64,000 bases of DNA, from positions 2,560,074 to 2,624,073 of the forward strand of contig NW_019091370.1 of NCBI RefSeq assembly GCF_001949145.1, written 5' to 3'. Shown piece by piece: positions 1 through 11,300 of the stretch (position 1 is its first letter; each line of letters opens with the position of its first letter). The position numbers and the translations under genes were made by a program. Origin of the DNA: Acanthaster planci (taxonomy: Eukaryota > Echinodermata > Asteroidea > Valvatida > Acanthasteridae). The notes beneath the pieces were generated by a model. That model searched no databases. It was not told where the DNA came from and worked only from the letters and a program-made list of their open reading frames with translations.

Positions 1-77
1 GGCAATGAGATGACTCTGCCTTCAGCGTATGCGAACGCACCATCCGCTGGTCCGTTGAGTGTTGTGAAGCCGTTTAA

Positions 78-365
78 CGCTACGTTGGCCACCGGCGCAT
101 TAGTATGAACGCTGTGTACAAATTGGCCTCGTCCAGACTCGATCTGTTATACGCTGAGGACCGGTGCGTTTCCAAACACATGCATGACGTTGTGGATCAT
201 ATTGTGAATCATATGCGGCGAGCGCCGCATTATAGGGTGACTCTGCAATATTTTGGGCGGGAAAATGATTTCCATGAACTGATGATACATCGTAGCGATA
301 TATGTTATCTGTTCGCTGAATACCGCGTCTACGTGAAGCTGTTTATATCCAGGATGTCATATTAA
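78..365 (+). other. unrecognised open frame near window edge
   Basis: An open frame runs from after a stop at 75-77 to a stop at 363-365, with a possible start at 105 (86 codons). It has no signal peptide, membrane segment or motif I recognise, and a mix of charged and aromatic residues. It could be the end of an exon or a transposon remnant entering from the left, or it could be chance. I assign no function. Confidence 0.12.
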
Positions 366-3120
366 AAAAAGAATTGCATTATGGAGTCATCAATTGGTCA
401 GCATTTCGCAAGTTACTGGTCAGACTTAAGCTAAATTTGGTGCTTTTATTATTTATCTAAATCATCGAAGGCGTGGTTGAAGTTATAGGTGCGGTTCTTA
501 CAGCAGGATATAAATAGACCTGGCTGACTATAAACAATATCTAACGTTGCAAAGGCGTTGCCAATTTTTCATTGTGATTTGCTGGGGGTGGGTATGATTC
601 ATTGGGTTAGAGTGTTGGGAAAAGGAGCGAGGTTCATTTTGAAATTAAACTTTTGTCCATTAGTGGACTAACGTGAATCACTCGGCGTAATTTGGATACG
701 TGTTTTTGACATACACAGGTAAACTTCGCGTCTGTTCAAATTTAGCCCAATTTCACAATTAAATTTTAAGGAAAGCTTTCTATTGTAGGCCTGCGAAATG
801 CAGATTGCCTGCAGACGCGTTTCTAATGGAGTCAAATTATTTCTTTTCATCACTACCATAAGTATGAATAAACACATTGTGAGACGATGAAGTCACTTGC
901 AATGTCACCTATCTGTCGTACGCATTTTTATTATTGACCCGCATCAAACATTAATGTTTGATGGAAATGACAAACTGTTGCTTCCAACTTTGCTGGTGAA
1001 TGACTCACTTTCAGAACTGTCATGGTTGGAAATACTAAAAGATTTTACTTACTAAAAGCTACAGTAAAGAGATATTGCAGCAAAGCACTGTTCCGCCATC
1101 TGTGTAGCCGACTAAATCACAATTGGTTAAGTCCATTGGCCGGGGTAAAAAAATGGCTTCAGAGTAAGACAGGTGAAACTACTAAAAAATCGTCCATTTG
1201 TTATGATTTTGCAAAAAAAGGCATTACTTTCTTGAAGGATGGTCCCAGTTTCCCACAGTGATATTATTTGTGTTAATTCAAAACCGCAGAAATTTGCAGT
1301 TAACTCCCCCATCAGCTTACCTCTCACAAATGAAACAGCATTCAGCATTCTTATCAACGCTTCAGAATGATGAATGTTCCTTTATACAACCTATCACTCA
1401 GGTGTGACTTGACAATTCAAGCCCGGAAATTCTCTTATTTATATATTGCCTATACATCCAGTAAGAATTCCTGATGGGATTATAACCCGTGCCATCGAAA
1501 TGATGTAGAAATGACACAGTGGTGAATGTCCTATGACCCCGCTGAAGTTGCTGGTATAGTAACTGAGAGCAAACCGATCATATGTGGATATTTTCAGTGA
1601 CCGAGTTGGTACGAAAACAAGACCGGATGGGAAGACAACGGGTAAACGCCACTGGAAGGGGTGTTCTTGATGAGCTTATCATCCGTGTCGTGTGTCTAGA
1701 CATGCACGACAAGATAACCAAAGATAAATTGTTATGACATCATGGGCACCGGCCTATATTGGTGAGCAAGCCCTACCTGTCAGCTAACAGTTGGTCAAAG
1801 TCCGTCGTCGTCGTCAAATGAATTAACAATCATCGAGCTTCAGTTGATGAAACCCCCATAGTTTTTATAAGCCCTGCACGCCGACGTCGATGCCATATTG
1901 AATAAATTTCTACAACAAATTAGAAAAACCAGACACCGTTCAATATTGATGGGAGTTGTTTTGGTTACGGCTTTAGTCAAGCCATTGATTCATATATGTT
2001 AACTAGCTTTTTGCCCCATCTTCTCCCGTCACAGTACATATCTGACAAAGCAACCACATTTCTTATTCCGATTGTGACGGGAATCTATGGACGCACAGGA
2101 CGGATGCCTAGAGTTTACTACCCTTCCTCCCCTCTCAATCAATCTTTCATTCATAATGTCAGTGGAATTATAGTTGATGGATAACGATGACCTATTCAAA
2201 ATTGCCCGATCACGAATTATTGCAATTATGCGGGCAAAAGAGGTGGCAAATACGGTGTTGGGGACAGAAATGATGTTGGAAAATTCGGGAGCGTTGTTAA
2301 ACATTTAAAAGCGCATGTGACTCTTTGTACTTACGCAATTTGATAACAAAGCGTCTTCTCATTTCAGACAGAAACCTCAGTTTATTTCAACACTAAACTT
2401 TTCTTTAATTCTGGATGTTTGTTGAAATAAAATACCTTTTTAGTAGATTCAATATTCTTTCACCACAAGGTCAGTTAGTCAGGCTTACTCAGAGAAATAT
2501 TTTCTGTGAGCAAAATGTTGGTTCACACATTAAACCGACCCCTTTCTTCCAAGGAATGATGTCTTTCTGAAGAAGTGACATCACAGCAGCAACGCCCTCA
2601 TTTGTCATGAAAATGGTATAGGAATTTTAGCAGTTAAAAAGGTACTTTCCAATTAGAAAAGCCAAAAAGGGATGTCCAAAGGCCTACATCTTATAAAACT
2701 AGAAAAAATTCTCAGAGTAATGTTCTGGGTACAATTCATATCCCATGCCCTTCAAAATTAAGATGTGTCGTCAAAGGTTTAAACACAGTAGGCCTATTTT
2801 ATATTTTGCAATATCAATTCATATATATTTGGGTGTCATTGGGGAATTCTATTAGGTTCGGCTGGGTTGACTCATAGATAAATCGATTTGGGGCATGTGC
2901 GCCTCGATTCTAATTTTTTTTTATCATGACCTCTTGCGGCTTGTTTTTGGATGCTGAAGTGGTGTTTTTTACACGCTCTTGTATGGTGCAACTTCAGCGA
3001 GTGTTTCCTATCCAAATCAAGCTTAAGGTATTCAACATGCGCAAGTTTAGGAAGCCGTGGTATAATATGACTATGTTTTTTACTGTTGATAACGAGACTG
3101 TACAATGTTGTACCGTCCTC
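366..3120. other. non-coding stretch, nothing recognised
   Basis: AT-rich DNA with only short overlapping frames on both strands (for example 1022-1261 and 2029-2304 on opposite strands). None has a family motif. No tandem array or clear inverted repeat was seen beyond a short CGT run near 1803. Confidence 0.4.
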
Positions 3121-3540
3121 AACGCCTTTAACTCCTCGACATCTCGGGCATGCTCCGCATGGCAACGCAATAAACCCGTCTCTTCTGGTCGCTCAGTGAA
3201 CCCGAGCCGTTGACTGACATCACCACGCGGCCGGATCTGATGGAAGGCCGGCGGAGAATCTGGGTCAGCAGTGACTGGCTCCCGAAGCCTGCCGCCTCTG
3301 ATGTCCCTTGGGGCCCCCCTTGTCTCATACCCTCTGCTTGAGCTCCGTTACTGGCGTCCAGCTCACCCCGTGAGCAATTTCGCTTACCAGGAGGCGGTCT
3401 GTTCTTAGTTTCTCTGAAGGGTCTTTTTGTCAGCTCCGTAAACGAGATGAACAAGTCGCTTTTTCAGCCCAGCGTATCTTCCCTCGCATTCTTTGAAAGT
3501 GAGATGACTAGGAAGAGCAGCGCTGTTTCGGTGAATGATA
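3120..3540. other. GC-rich patch, possibly a decayed mobile-element fragment
   Basis: This ~400 bp patch is clearly richer in G and C than its neighbours and is open in several frames, including 108 codons on the minus strand at 3128-3454. The plus strand gives protein-like text interrupted by stops. I looked for retroelement motifs and could not establish any. A translated search against DIRS, Gypsy and BEL proteins would decide. Confidence 0.15.
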
Positions 3541-4984
3541 CGAAATGATCTGTGTCGTCTTGGGTGCGGGGAAACTGGAGTATGACTAAGAGTCTGACTA
3601 TGGATATACTGGTCTGTTGCTCATCAGCGCCCAGCTAAGACTTAAGGTGGCACGCGTTATCTCCAGACCCATTCCAGACCTGAGAAAATGGTAACCAGCC
3701 ACTAGTCCTCTAGTATAACACAGTGGCGTAGTGTGCGGTCGGAATACCGTAGGTATGTCTTGCATCAAGACGGAAGAACTCGGGCCTGTTGCAATTACAG
3801 ATGTATTCTAATCGCGCCGTCACGCTGTTGACACGTACAAAATAAATGCTGTCACCATGAAATCAATAGGCAAATGAGTCAGAATGATGACATTCGCTAG
3901 GGGATTGTACAAAGTTATTTTTATTTCCCCTGAGGTGATCTTGGAACATTGCATGCCCAGGAGTCCCTATCTGCTTTGAAAAAATGGGCTGCGGCGCACT
4001 GGAAGTTGGATCGATCTTTTGCCTAAGAATGGTCAAAATACCATCTAGCGGCAGCCTTTGACAAATTCTCTCCAATACTGCCAGAATCAACCAACTAGTG
4101 ACCATGAGTTGACGTATACCCGTTAAATTAAAACAAACTTGCCCAACTCTTTCAAAACAAACTTCACATATACGACACTTTGAGGCTGATATTGTCAACC
4201 GCACAAACTCCACTTTTACACACATGGTGCACTTGGCTTCCCCCTCCGGACCGAAGTGGGATTTGTCCTGGGCTCGGCGGAGGATGGAGTCTGACTCTGT
4301 GATGTGGTCTTCCTACAGGGGCACTGCACTGAGGAGCGATTGATGCTTCACAGCTGCTGATAACGGGAGGTTGATTTGTTTACAGAAAGTTTAAAAGGAA
4401 AATCCCATTCGTCATTGTCGGTCCTTTCAAAGTAGTTGTAAAAAGAAGCTGTGTAAAGGATTTGCACGCACTGCGATTTGTCAAAATTGGCCGGTTTGAG
4501 GGTTTGTGATTTACTTTGTGCATCATTGCAAGGACATGATTAATTTTGTAAGCTCACTGCTTTGAGAAAAATCGTTAAAAACGCTATTCATTGAAACACT
4601 CGAAGCGCAGCTCGTGAAATTTTTCTGGCAAATATCCACGGGCCACAGGATGCTCCTGAGTGCGTGGATAATGCACTGTGCCTGGACAATCGGCAGACGA
4701 ATTATGGCCCTCAACAAATGCATTTTTTTGTCTACGGCTTTGCATCGTACTAGTGGTTGGCAAATTTACCTTCAGGTTTGTGTTTCTTCTTCAGCAATGC
4801 AACGCTGTAAATATGTCGAATTAACAACGTTTTATCGCGGGCAGTGAAGTGACTGCAGTCACCACAGTCACTGTGCGACCACATATACCTCCGGGCAATC
4901 TTTGTGAAAAACATCTACTCACTGATCATGAGTAGATCCGGGGGGGATGAGTGCCATGCCCCCTCTATCCGAAAAGAGCAAAAC
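3541..4984. other. non-coding stretch, nothing recognised
   Basis: No convincing exon, repeat array or RNA gene was seen. The minus-strand frame at 3863-4225 (120 codons) has no recognisable motif and overlaps a competing plus-strand frame. Confidence 0.35.
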
Positions 4985-5022
4985 AACAACAACGAAGACG
5001 ACGACGACAACAACAACAAAGT
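4984..5022. repeat. AAC/GAC trinucleotide microsatellite
   Basis: A short run of CAA/ACG-type triplets: repeated AAC, then GAC, then AAC again. It is simple-sequence DNA with no coding significance visible. Confidence 0.7.
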
Positions 5023-6064
5023 CTGAAAAAAGAGAGATTTCTTTTTTGTCTGTTCCATTCCCTTTCCTTCTAAACGTGTATAAAAATCTCTAAAGTACCA
5101 TCAGGCTGCAGGAAGGCTATAACGATTAGCTTTTCTCCACAAACTTGCTCATTCTCACTCTCTCACAAAAAGGCTCCCAGAAAATAAGGTTTTTGATCCG
5201 CACGTTAGTGGCTTATCACTTTACAGTTTCTTCTTCCCTGATAGTAACGCTTGAAGCATATCAAAACAGACAGACACGCTGTCTCTTCCTGCCCTTCTGT
5301 CTCCAGAACAAAATAAAACAAAGCCGTGACGAGACTGAAAAGAAAACATTTGCGACTGCCACTTACAAAATTCGGAGAGCGACAAAGAAGGAGACATATA
5401 CATGTAGTAATCATTCTTAATCAGTTTTGAATTTGAGCATGTGCTTCGTCGAAGCTGGGTTGCAGCACCCCCTTCCTTGAAGCATCAAATATTTAGTAAC
5501 CTTGAGTTACTCTCCAACCACATGAACAAATTCTAGGATTAATCCTGCAGGTAACAAAGAAGAATTCTTGTGTAGCCACTTGCGCATGTGCACTTTTCCA
5601 CCCTCGAATGTTCCAGAAGTTGTAAAACTTCTGAGCTCAAATTTGCATCGTTCTGAGGAGCTTTCTTCGCTACGGAATCATCACTTTTTGGGCGTGATCT
5701 GTCTACGGTCTATCTTGGAGAAAGTTAGCGCAGCTATGAGAGTTTGAAACTTTCCTTTTGGGAAATTAATTCGCCTTTTGTAATATAGTGGTTATACCGC
5801 GTGTTGCCATTGATTTGCACGTACATTGTACATAGGTGGCACCGTAGGGTTCACTGGTGTCGTGGAAGCCTGGGAGGGGGGCAACGTGTGGTCTTTTGTC
5901 CGGTCTGGGTGAGTTTTAAGATTTGGTGAATACGTTGATATAACCTTCTGTTTACCCACTGTGACACTGGACGTTCCATGCAGAGTGAAGTTACTGACTT
6001 TGTATTATATTTCTTTTGTATTAATAGAGGATTTAACAGGATTTCTTTGGCTTTTCCTACCTCC
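5023..6064. other. non-coding stretch, nothing recognised
   Basis: Three short frames overlap on both strands around 5145-5420, which is the pattern expected of chance frames. No gene or repeat could be supported. Confidence 0.35.
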
Positions 6065-6190
6065 ATGATTTATCTCGGTTTATTTGGATTTGCCTGAATT
6101 TATCTGGAATTCTCTGGAATCTCAGGAATCAGGGATGATTAGGAATCGTGCAGGATTGGGTAAATTTTAATCTGGAATTGTATCTACTAC
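6065..6190. repeat. degenerate short tandem repeat (TTTATCTGGAAT-like)
   Basis: Variants of a roughly 10-12 base unit (TTTATCTCGG, TTTATTTGGAT, TTTATCTGGAAT, TCTCTGGAAT, TCAGGAATC and others) follow one another. They look like an old, diverged minisatellite. Confidence 0.45.
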
Positions 6191-6738
6191 AATTGGGGAA
6201 GCATTTATTTTTGGAATTTTAATGAATAAATCAAACAATCTCTGAGTGTGTGCACTGCTTTCATTCGACCAACTGTCTGCGAATAAACAAGGTACACACC
6301 CACCCCAGCTCTGCAGTAAATGCACAAGCTACCCAAGGGAGCGCATCATTAGGCGTGCTCCTTACACAAATCATCGAAGTCTTTGCCTTGCAAAGAATTT
6401 CTGGAAAAAAAGCCCAAGGAATTTGAATTCATTACCGAGGCACTCCAATCAGCCTTTGCAATTTCAAGCTGGCCTCGACAATTTGGGAAACTATTCAAGC
6501 TCTCCGTTTTTGGTGATAACAAGCGCAGTATAGATAGACAGCGCACTGGGGGATCCCAACAGGAAAAGTTCCGATGTTAAGTTGGTCGTTTGAATGAATA
6601 GCATCCATCGTTCGACCTGAATGGGATTACAACATTATCACAGATTCACCACCGCAGTTTTTGCATTTCATTTTCGTTACCACTGTACAAAAAGTCCTAA
6701 AAGTCATCATTCATAATTACGTCAGACAGTATAGCTAC

Positions 6739-7660
6739 CCAACAACGCGCAACGCGGCCGTGTATTAACATTTGATTATGCCCGCTGCGTAAAAACGCGC
6801 TGTCACTTGGATGTGGGCATGAGACAGCCCAATCCATTCCTATTGGTCAAGAGCCTGTGTGCTCCACGGCACGCAGAACGCACCACGCGCACACCAAGCC
6901 TATATAAGGAGATTCTTCTGGACTACTTGCACAAGGAATACCATAAAACAGACTGTGGTATTCGATAAATTAATAGACATCCTACTCAGACCCCGAAATG
7001 TTAACAGTCAGTATTCCCTCGTTATTACTCGTTGTAATTTTTTTTCAAAGTCAGTCACGTACTTTGGTTCATGGTTTGGTCGGAGACTTTATGCCACAAA
7101 CATCATTAAATCTTTTTTTAATGAGCGCTGACTGAAACCCAAGGTCTCTTTTTGTCTAGCCTGACAGCGATAAATAGGCCGTATTTTAATTACATGGCTA
7201 CGGCTTGAAATTTCACACAAGTCTATGGCAGTAGCTGTAGCTACCTCTCATACAGTCGTGTGTATTTTTCAGCTCATAGCTACTTAATTCGGACCCGGCC
7301 TTATCATGATGGCCTGCGAAGTAGATGAGAGAAAATACTATTCGCTGCGTCGAGGACTCTTGGAAGTACAACCTCATCATTTTCAATTCACAAACGGACA
7401 AAAAGGATATCCTTGTGAAATACCTCCCCTAATTTCTTATTATATTTCCTAACTGTATGCCGTACGTATTATTATTGTGATATATGGTGTGAATCTGTGG
7501 ATACCGGTCAGAATGTAATGATAAGGGAATAAATATGTGTGTTAAAGACCGGCTCGGGTAAATGGACGCGAGTGATGCCCGAGGCGCAGCGTCAAAAGAA
7601 GTCAATATACGATAACGTTCCGAGGATTTAGCTAAAGATTTTCCTTTAAACAACAGTTAG
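6739..7660. mobile_element. foldback-type element, copy A (related to 29,858-30,800)
   Basis: The first ~190 bases, from CAACAACG at 6739 to the motif GGAGATTCTTCTGGAC near 6907-6922, parallel 29,858-30,042. The shared order of motifs is CAACAACG, TTAACATTTGAT, CCCGCTG, an ATTGGT box and TWTAAGGAGATTCTT. The stretch at 7556-7640 (AATGGACGCGAGTGATG followed by GTCAAAAGAAGTCAA) parallels 30,348-30,470. The pieces fit one ~0.9 kb non-autonomous element present twice. No transposase is visible. The outer limits are approximate. Confidence 0.5.
6841..6925 (+). promoter_or_regulatory. promoter-like CCAAT and TATA arrangement inside the repeat
   Basis: A CCAAT motif with its ATTGG mirror near 6830-6845 lies ~60 bases upstream of TATATAAGGAGA at 6900. 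The related copy near 29,960-30,030 keeps ATTGGT and TTTAAGGAGATTC. This may be an element-borne promoter, but no downstream coding region was identified. Motif match only. Confidence 0.2.
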
Positions 7661-8048
7661 GTGGAAAAACTGTTTTAGTTCAGTTTATTCGGCAAGATAC
7701 CGGCATATGAAAAGTGCCAAAAGTCACTGAAAAATGCAAAACATACAGAGACATACAAAATACCTACACAACAAACAATCACAGTTCAAAATCACTCAAA
7801 ATGAATTAGGTAAATAAATGAGTGAACAAAAGAGCCCACAGTGAAAGGTCACGTATATATAGCAAGTTTTCGGAACCCTCGCGCAGTCACCATTGGGTTT
7901 TACATGGGTCGCCCTACCAACGTTCTTTAATCTTTGGAAGAATAATTTTGTAAATGAAACCACCTCAAGACAGAATTATTTAGGAATTTTAGCATTATAA
8001 TCATCAAGTAATATTGTGGAAAGTTCAACTGGAGAGGGGTAGCAAACA

Positions 8049-8349
8049 AACGAATTTCATTGACGACGTTCCATTTATTGAATTATCGTTCCTAGGTCTC
8101 CTTGTTAATGCACGTGCGCTGTAGTCACTTTAAGGAGAGAACGAAGATTCTTAACTTTGCGAAGACTAACCTACCGTCCATGGGTTCTAGATTCAGTCTG
8201 GCTGGCCTGACTCTTGTCAGGAGATGGAGATATAAAAAAATAACGAATTTCATTTACGACCTTCTATTTGCGGCATTGTCGTTCCTAGGTCTCCTTGTTC
8301 ATACACGTGCGCTGTAGTCGCTTCTAAGGTGAGAACAAGAATGTTTAAC
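8049..8349. repeat. imperfect direct repeat of ~110 bp
   Basis: Two copies, 8049-8158 and 8242-8349, start with AACGAATTTCATT. They share TCGTTCCTAGGTCTCCTTGTT and ACGTGCGCTGTAGTC in the same order, offset by 193 bases. Eighty-odd bases of unrelated sequence separate them. Confidence 0.8.
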
Positions 8350-11300
8350 AACGCTGAAAGAAAAATAGATATGTTTCAAAGCCTTTGTGGTCGGCATTTC
8401 TCGACCTTTACTGTCCCCAACGTCCAATTTTCAGGTTGTAATTAAGGCAACTGTTTGCATTTTTTAGTTAGTGGGAAAAAATGCCCGAACACTCTTCCGT
8501 ACAGCACACGACCCTTATGCAACTGAGTTCATGGTAAAATTCATGGGAAACTATTGCTACCATTTTGATATATAGGCTTTCTCTAAGCTTGACCAGTCGT
8601 CCCGATGGGAATGATTCAAGGACAAGATCTTCCCTGACTGTATGGATAGCACACCCGTCGGTAAAGAAGACACAGGCAGGAAGACACAGGGGAATCTTTC
8701 AACTTGACACAAATACAAAGACCCTATTTAACAGAAAATGAGTCGAACTGCTTTAACGTGTTCCACCTGGGTCAAAAAACGCATGAATCTGAGCGCCAGC
8801 GTGGTCTGTTCCGATGAAAAGTTCGTCGGTCCCTGGAAAAAATAGGCTACTCAATCCCTGGCTCCTGAAGGGAGTGGACAGGTGACATCATTTTACTGCG
8901 TGTTTAATAACGGTGGGGTTATTTTCTGAGAAAGGTTGGTATGAAGAAGCATAAACGGACGGCATTATGGCCCATCGTCATAGGCAGAGATAGATTAGAA
9001 AGTGTCCGTTGCCCCCGTTCTTAAACGGCGCACTGACCTACGTCGTTTTAAAGGATAACTTATCTGCATAATTGGCGTGCCATCAAATGCACTTGCTTAT
9101 AGGAAGAAACACAGGCTAAGTGAATACGAAAGCTGGGTAATATTAGTATCCGTCGACCCCATTACTCGAACGGTGGTAATACACGCCTTACCCTGATATC
9201 ACTCATCCTCCATTACCCGTTCGGTCGTCAAGTTCGAGCGAATAATCCACAGAGTAGATTAGCTTTAATCCTACCCTGCCTCTTCGTGAATCAGCGAGTC
9301 ATTCCGTCATCCGTCTATTTGAGTGCCTACAATATAATGAGATGATGAGCCCATTAGTTTTATTTACCTCAGTCGGAGTTCAATTGTGAGCATGTTAAAG
9401 ACAATGGGTCGAGTGCCTTGTTGTTTGGGATGTAATCGTGACGGTTAACTTTGCTTTTAACATTTTTCGGATTGAGATTGCACGTTGTTGATGTTTGCCC
9501 CGTGTCTGCCCCTTACAAAAGTAATTTAAAAGTAAATTCATCAATGGCAAATGATGCCATACAGTTTCTTTGTGGTGACATGAAAGACCCGTTTTAGAGA
9601 GTTGTCACTTAAGCTGTCGTGAGAAAGTACAGCAGTGGTTTAAGTAAAGATCAAACGAAAGACACTTCAGCAGGACGTATGGTTCATGTACCCTTTGTCC
9701 ATACTTTTCTCAGATTGTTTCTTGATTAAATATTGTTACATATTTACACAGTCAAACCTTCACAAATTCAGGTAAAGCAGCAAGAAGATGGTAACTTGCA
9801 ATGCCGCGATGAAGATCTTAAATACATCTTGGTCACGTGTAATTTATGTGTGAATGTAGGTCAATATCTTTCAGTGTTAAGTGCATTGGAACTCTCATTA
9901 GTTTTTTCTCAAGTTCAGCTTTAGTATGAAACCAAAATTAGCAGGAGTTGTGCAGTTGGTGAAATTAAGGTTCCTGGCTAATCCACATCGACCGGGTTAA
10001 TTTTTGAGTCGATAAGCACTAAACTGTGCTCAGCATAAAATGATTTCCCTTTAAAATGTCAGGCAATTTATAGTTGATTAATTTATTTAGGGGGTACGTC
10101 GCATCTGCTAAACTCAAATAAGTCTGAAAGAATATCGCACAACCCTCTGGCAAATATAAAGTTTTCCATATTCTTTAAAAGTATTATTAACTATCGGACG
10201 CTTTTAAATAACACTTCTTTTTCCAGATAGGATTGGTGAGGGTGAGTGGAAATACGGGTTGTGCGGATTTAATTTGTATTTCTTTTTAAATTGTTGGTAC
10301 AGCCTAAAAGTTTCCCCCTTTTGGTGTGTTGCTGGAACCCTTTAAGGAAAAAACGTAAAATAAATTAAAGAATTTGCAATTACTTTTCGTTTAAAAATCA
10401 ACCTCGATAAAGATCTTGCTAAAATATCTATTAGCATATTTAATTATAGAAAGAATACCTGACCTGAAAAAGAAATATTGTGTCCAAAACCGACCTATCA
10501 CTTGCGAAAATCTAAAATAAAGGACGACCATTGCAGTTTGTTGTACTCGTACGGACGTGAAAAGTTACGAAATTGTTTCATGGGAGTCTTGCGAAGACAA
10601 ATTAAAAAAATAACAAAATAAGATCGATAAGTTTAGCTTTCTGCACGTTCGGAGACGAACGTTAAGGAACAATTTGCATTTATGAAATACTCTCAACTGC
10701 AATCTAACCTTCGCTGACAAGAACTGCATCAGGCCAGTCGCACTGAATCTACAAGCCATGAATTGCAGGTCAGTCTTACGAGGTTAATATTGCAGCATGA
10801 TAACAGCTAACCCGCAGTCAACTTTATACTTGAAATTCATGATTTGAGTAGCGTCGGGATCGCTGCTGTCTTAGAAAGCTGGGTTAAGTGTTTTCTGGGT
10901 TGGGACTTTGATAGGTTGCTGCTTATAAAACTGAGAAAATGAATAGAAAGGCCTGTTTTTATAATGGTTGACGGACGGTTGACTGTCCATCTGCAGTGGC
11001 GCTGAAGCTGATCCCTGGAATCGCCAAATTGATTATGCCAGTGAAGATATCAATGACGGGTTAGCTTTGTTCTTTTCCGTCGACAAAGACGGTTGGAAGA
11101 ACTCAGGAAAAAGCAACATTCATTGACATGGGAACATGCTGATCAGTTGGCGTTTAAAGACAGGGCAAAACATGATCAACTATTTCCATGTTACATTGTA
11201 CTCAAGCTCGTTCGCCTCTTCCCCTTTCGAAACGACACCGTCACTCTTAAGGGTACAAAATTAACAAAACAGGAAGCTGATATGCCATAGTGTTACTAGC

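Noticed and set aside
3128-3454. 108-codon minus-strand frame taken as a possible gene
   Set aside because: It sits in a GC-rich patch open in several frames; no family motif on either strand could be established.
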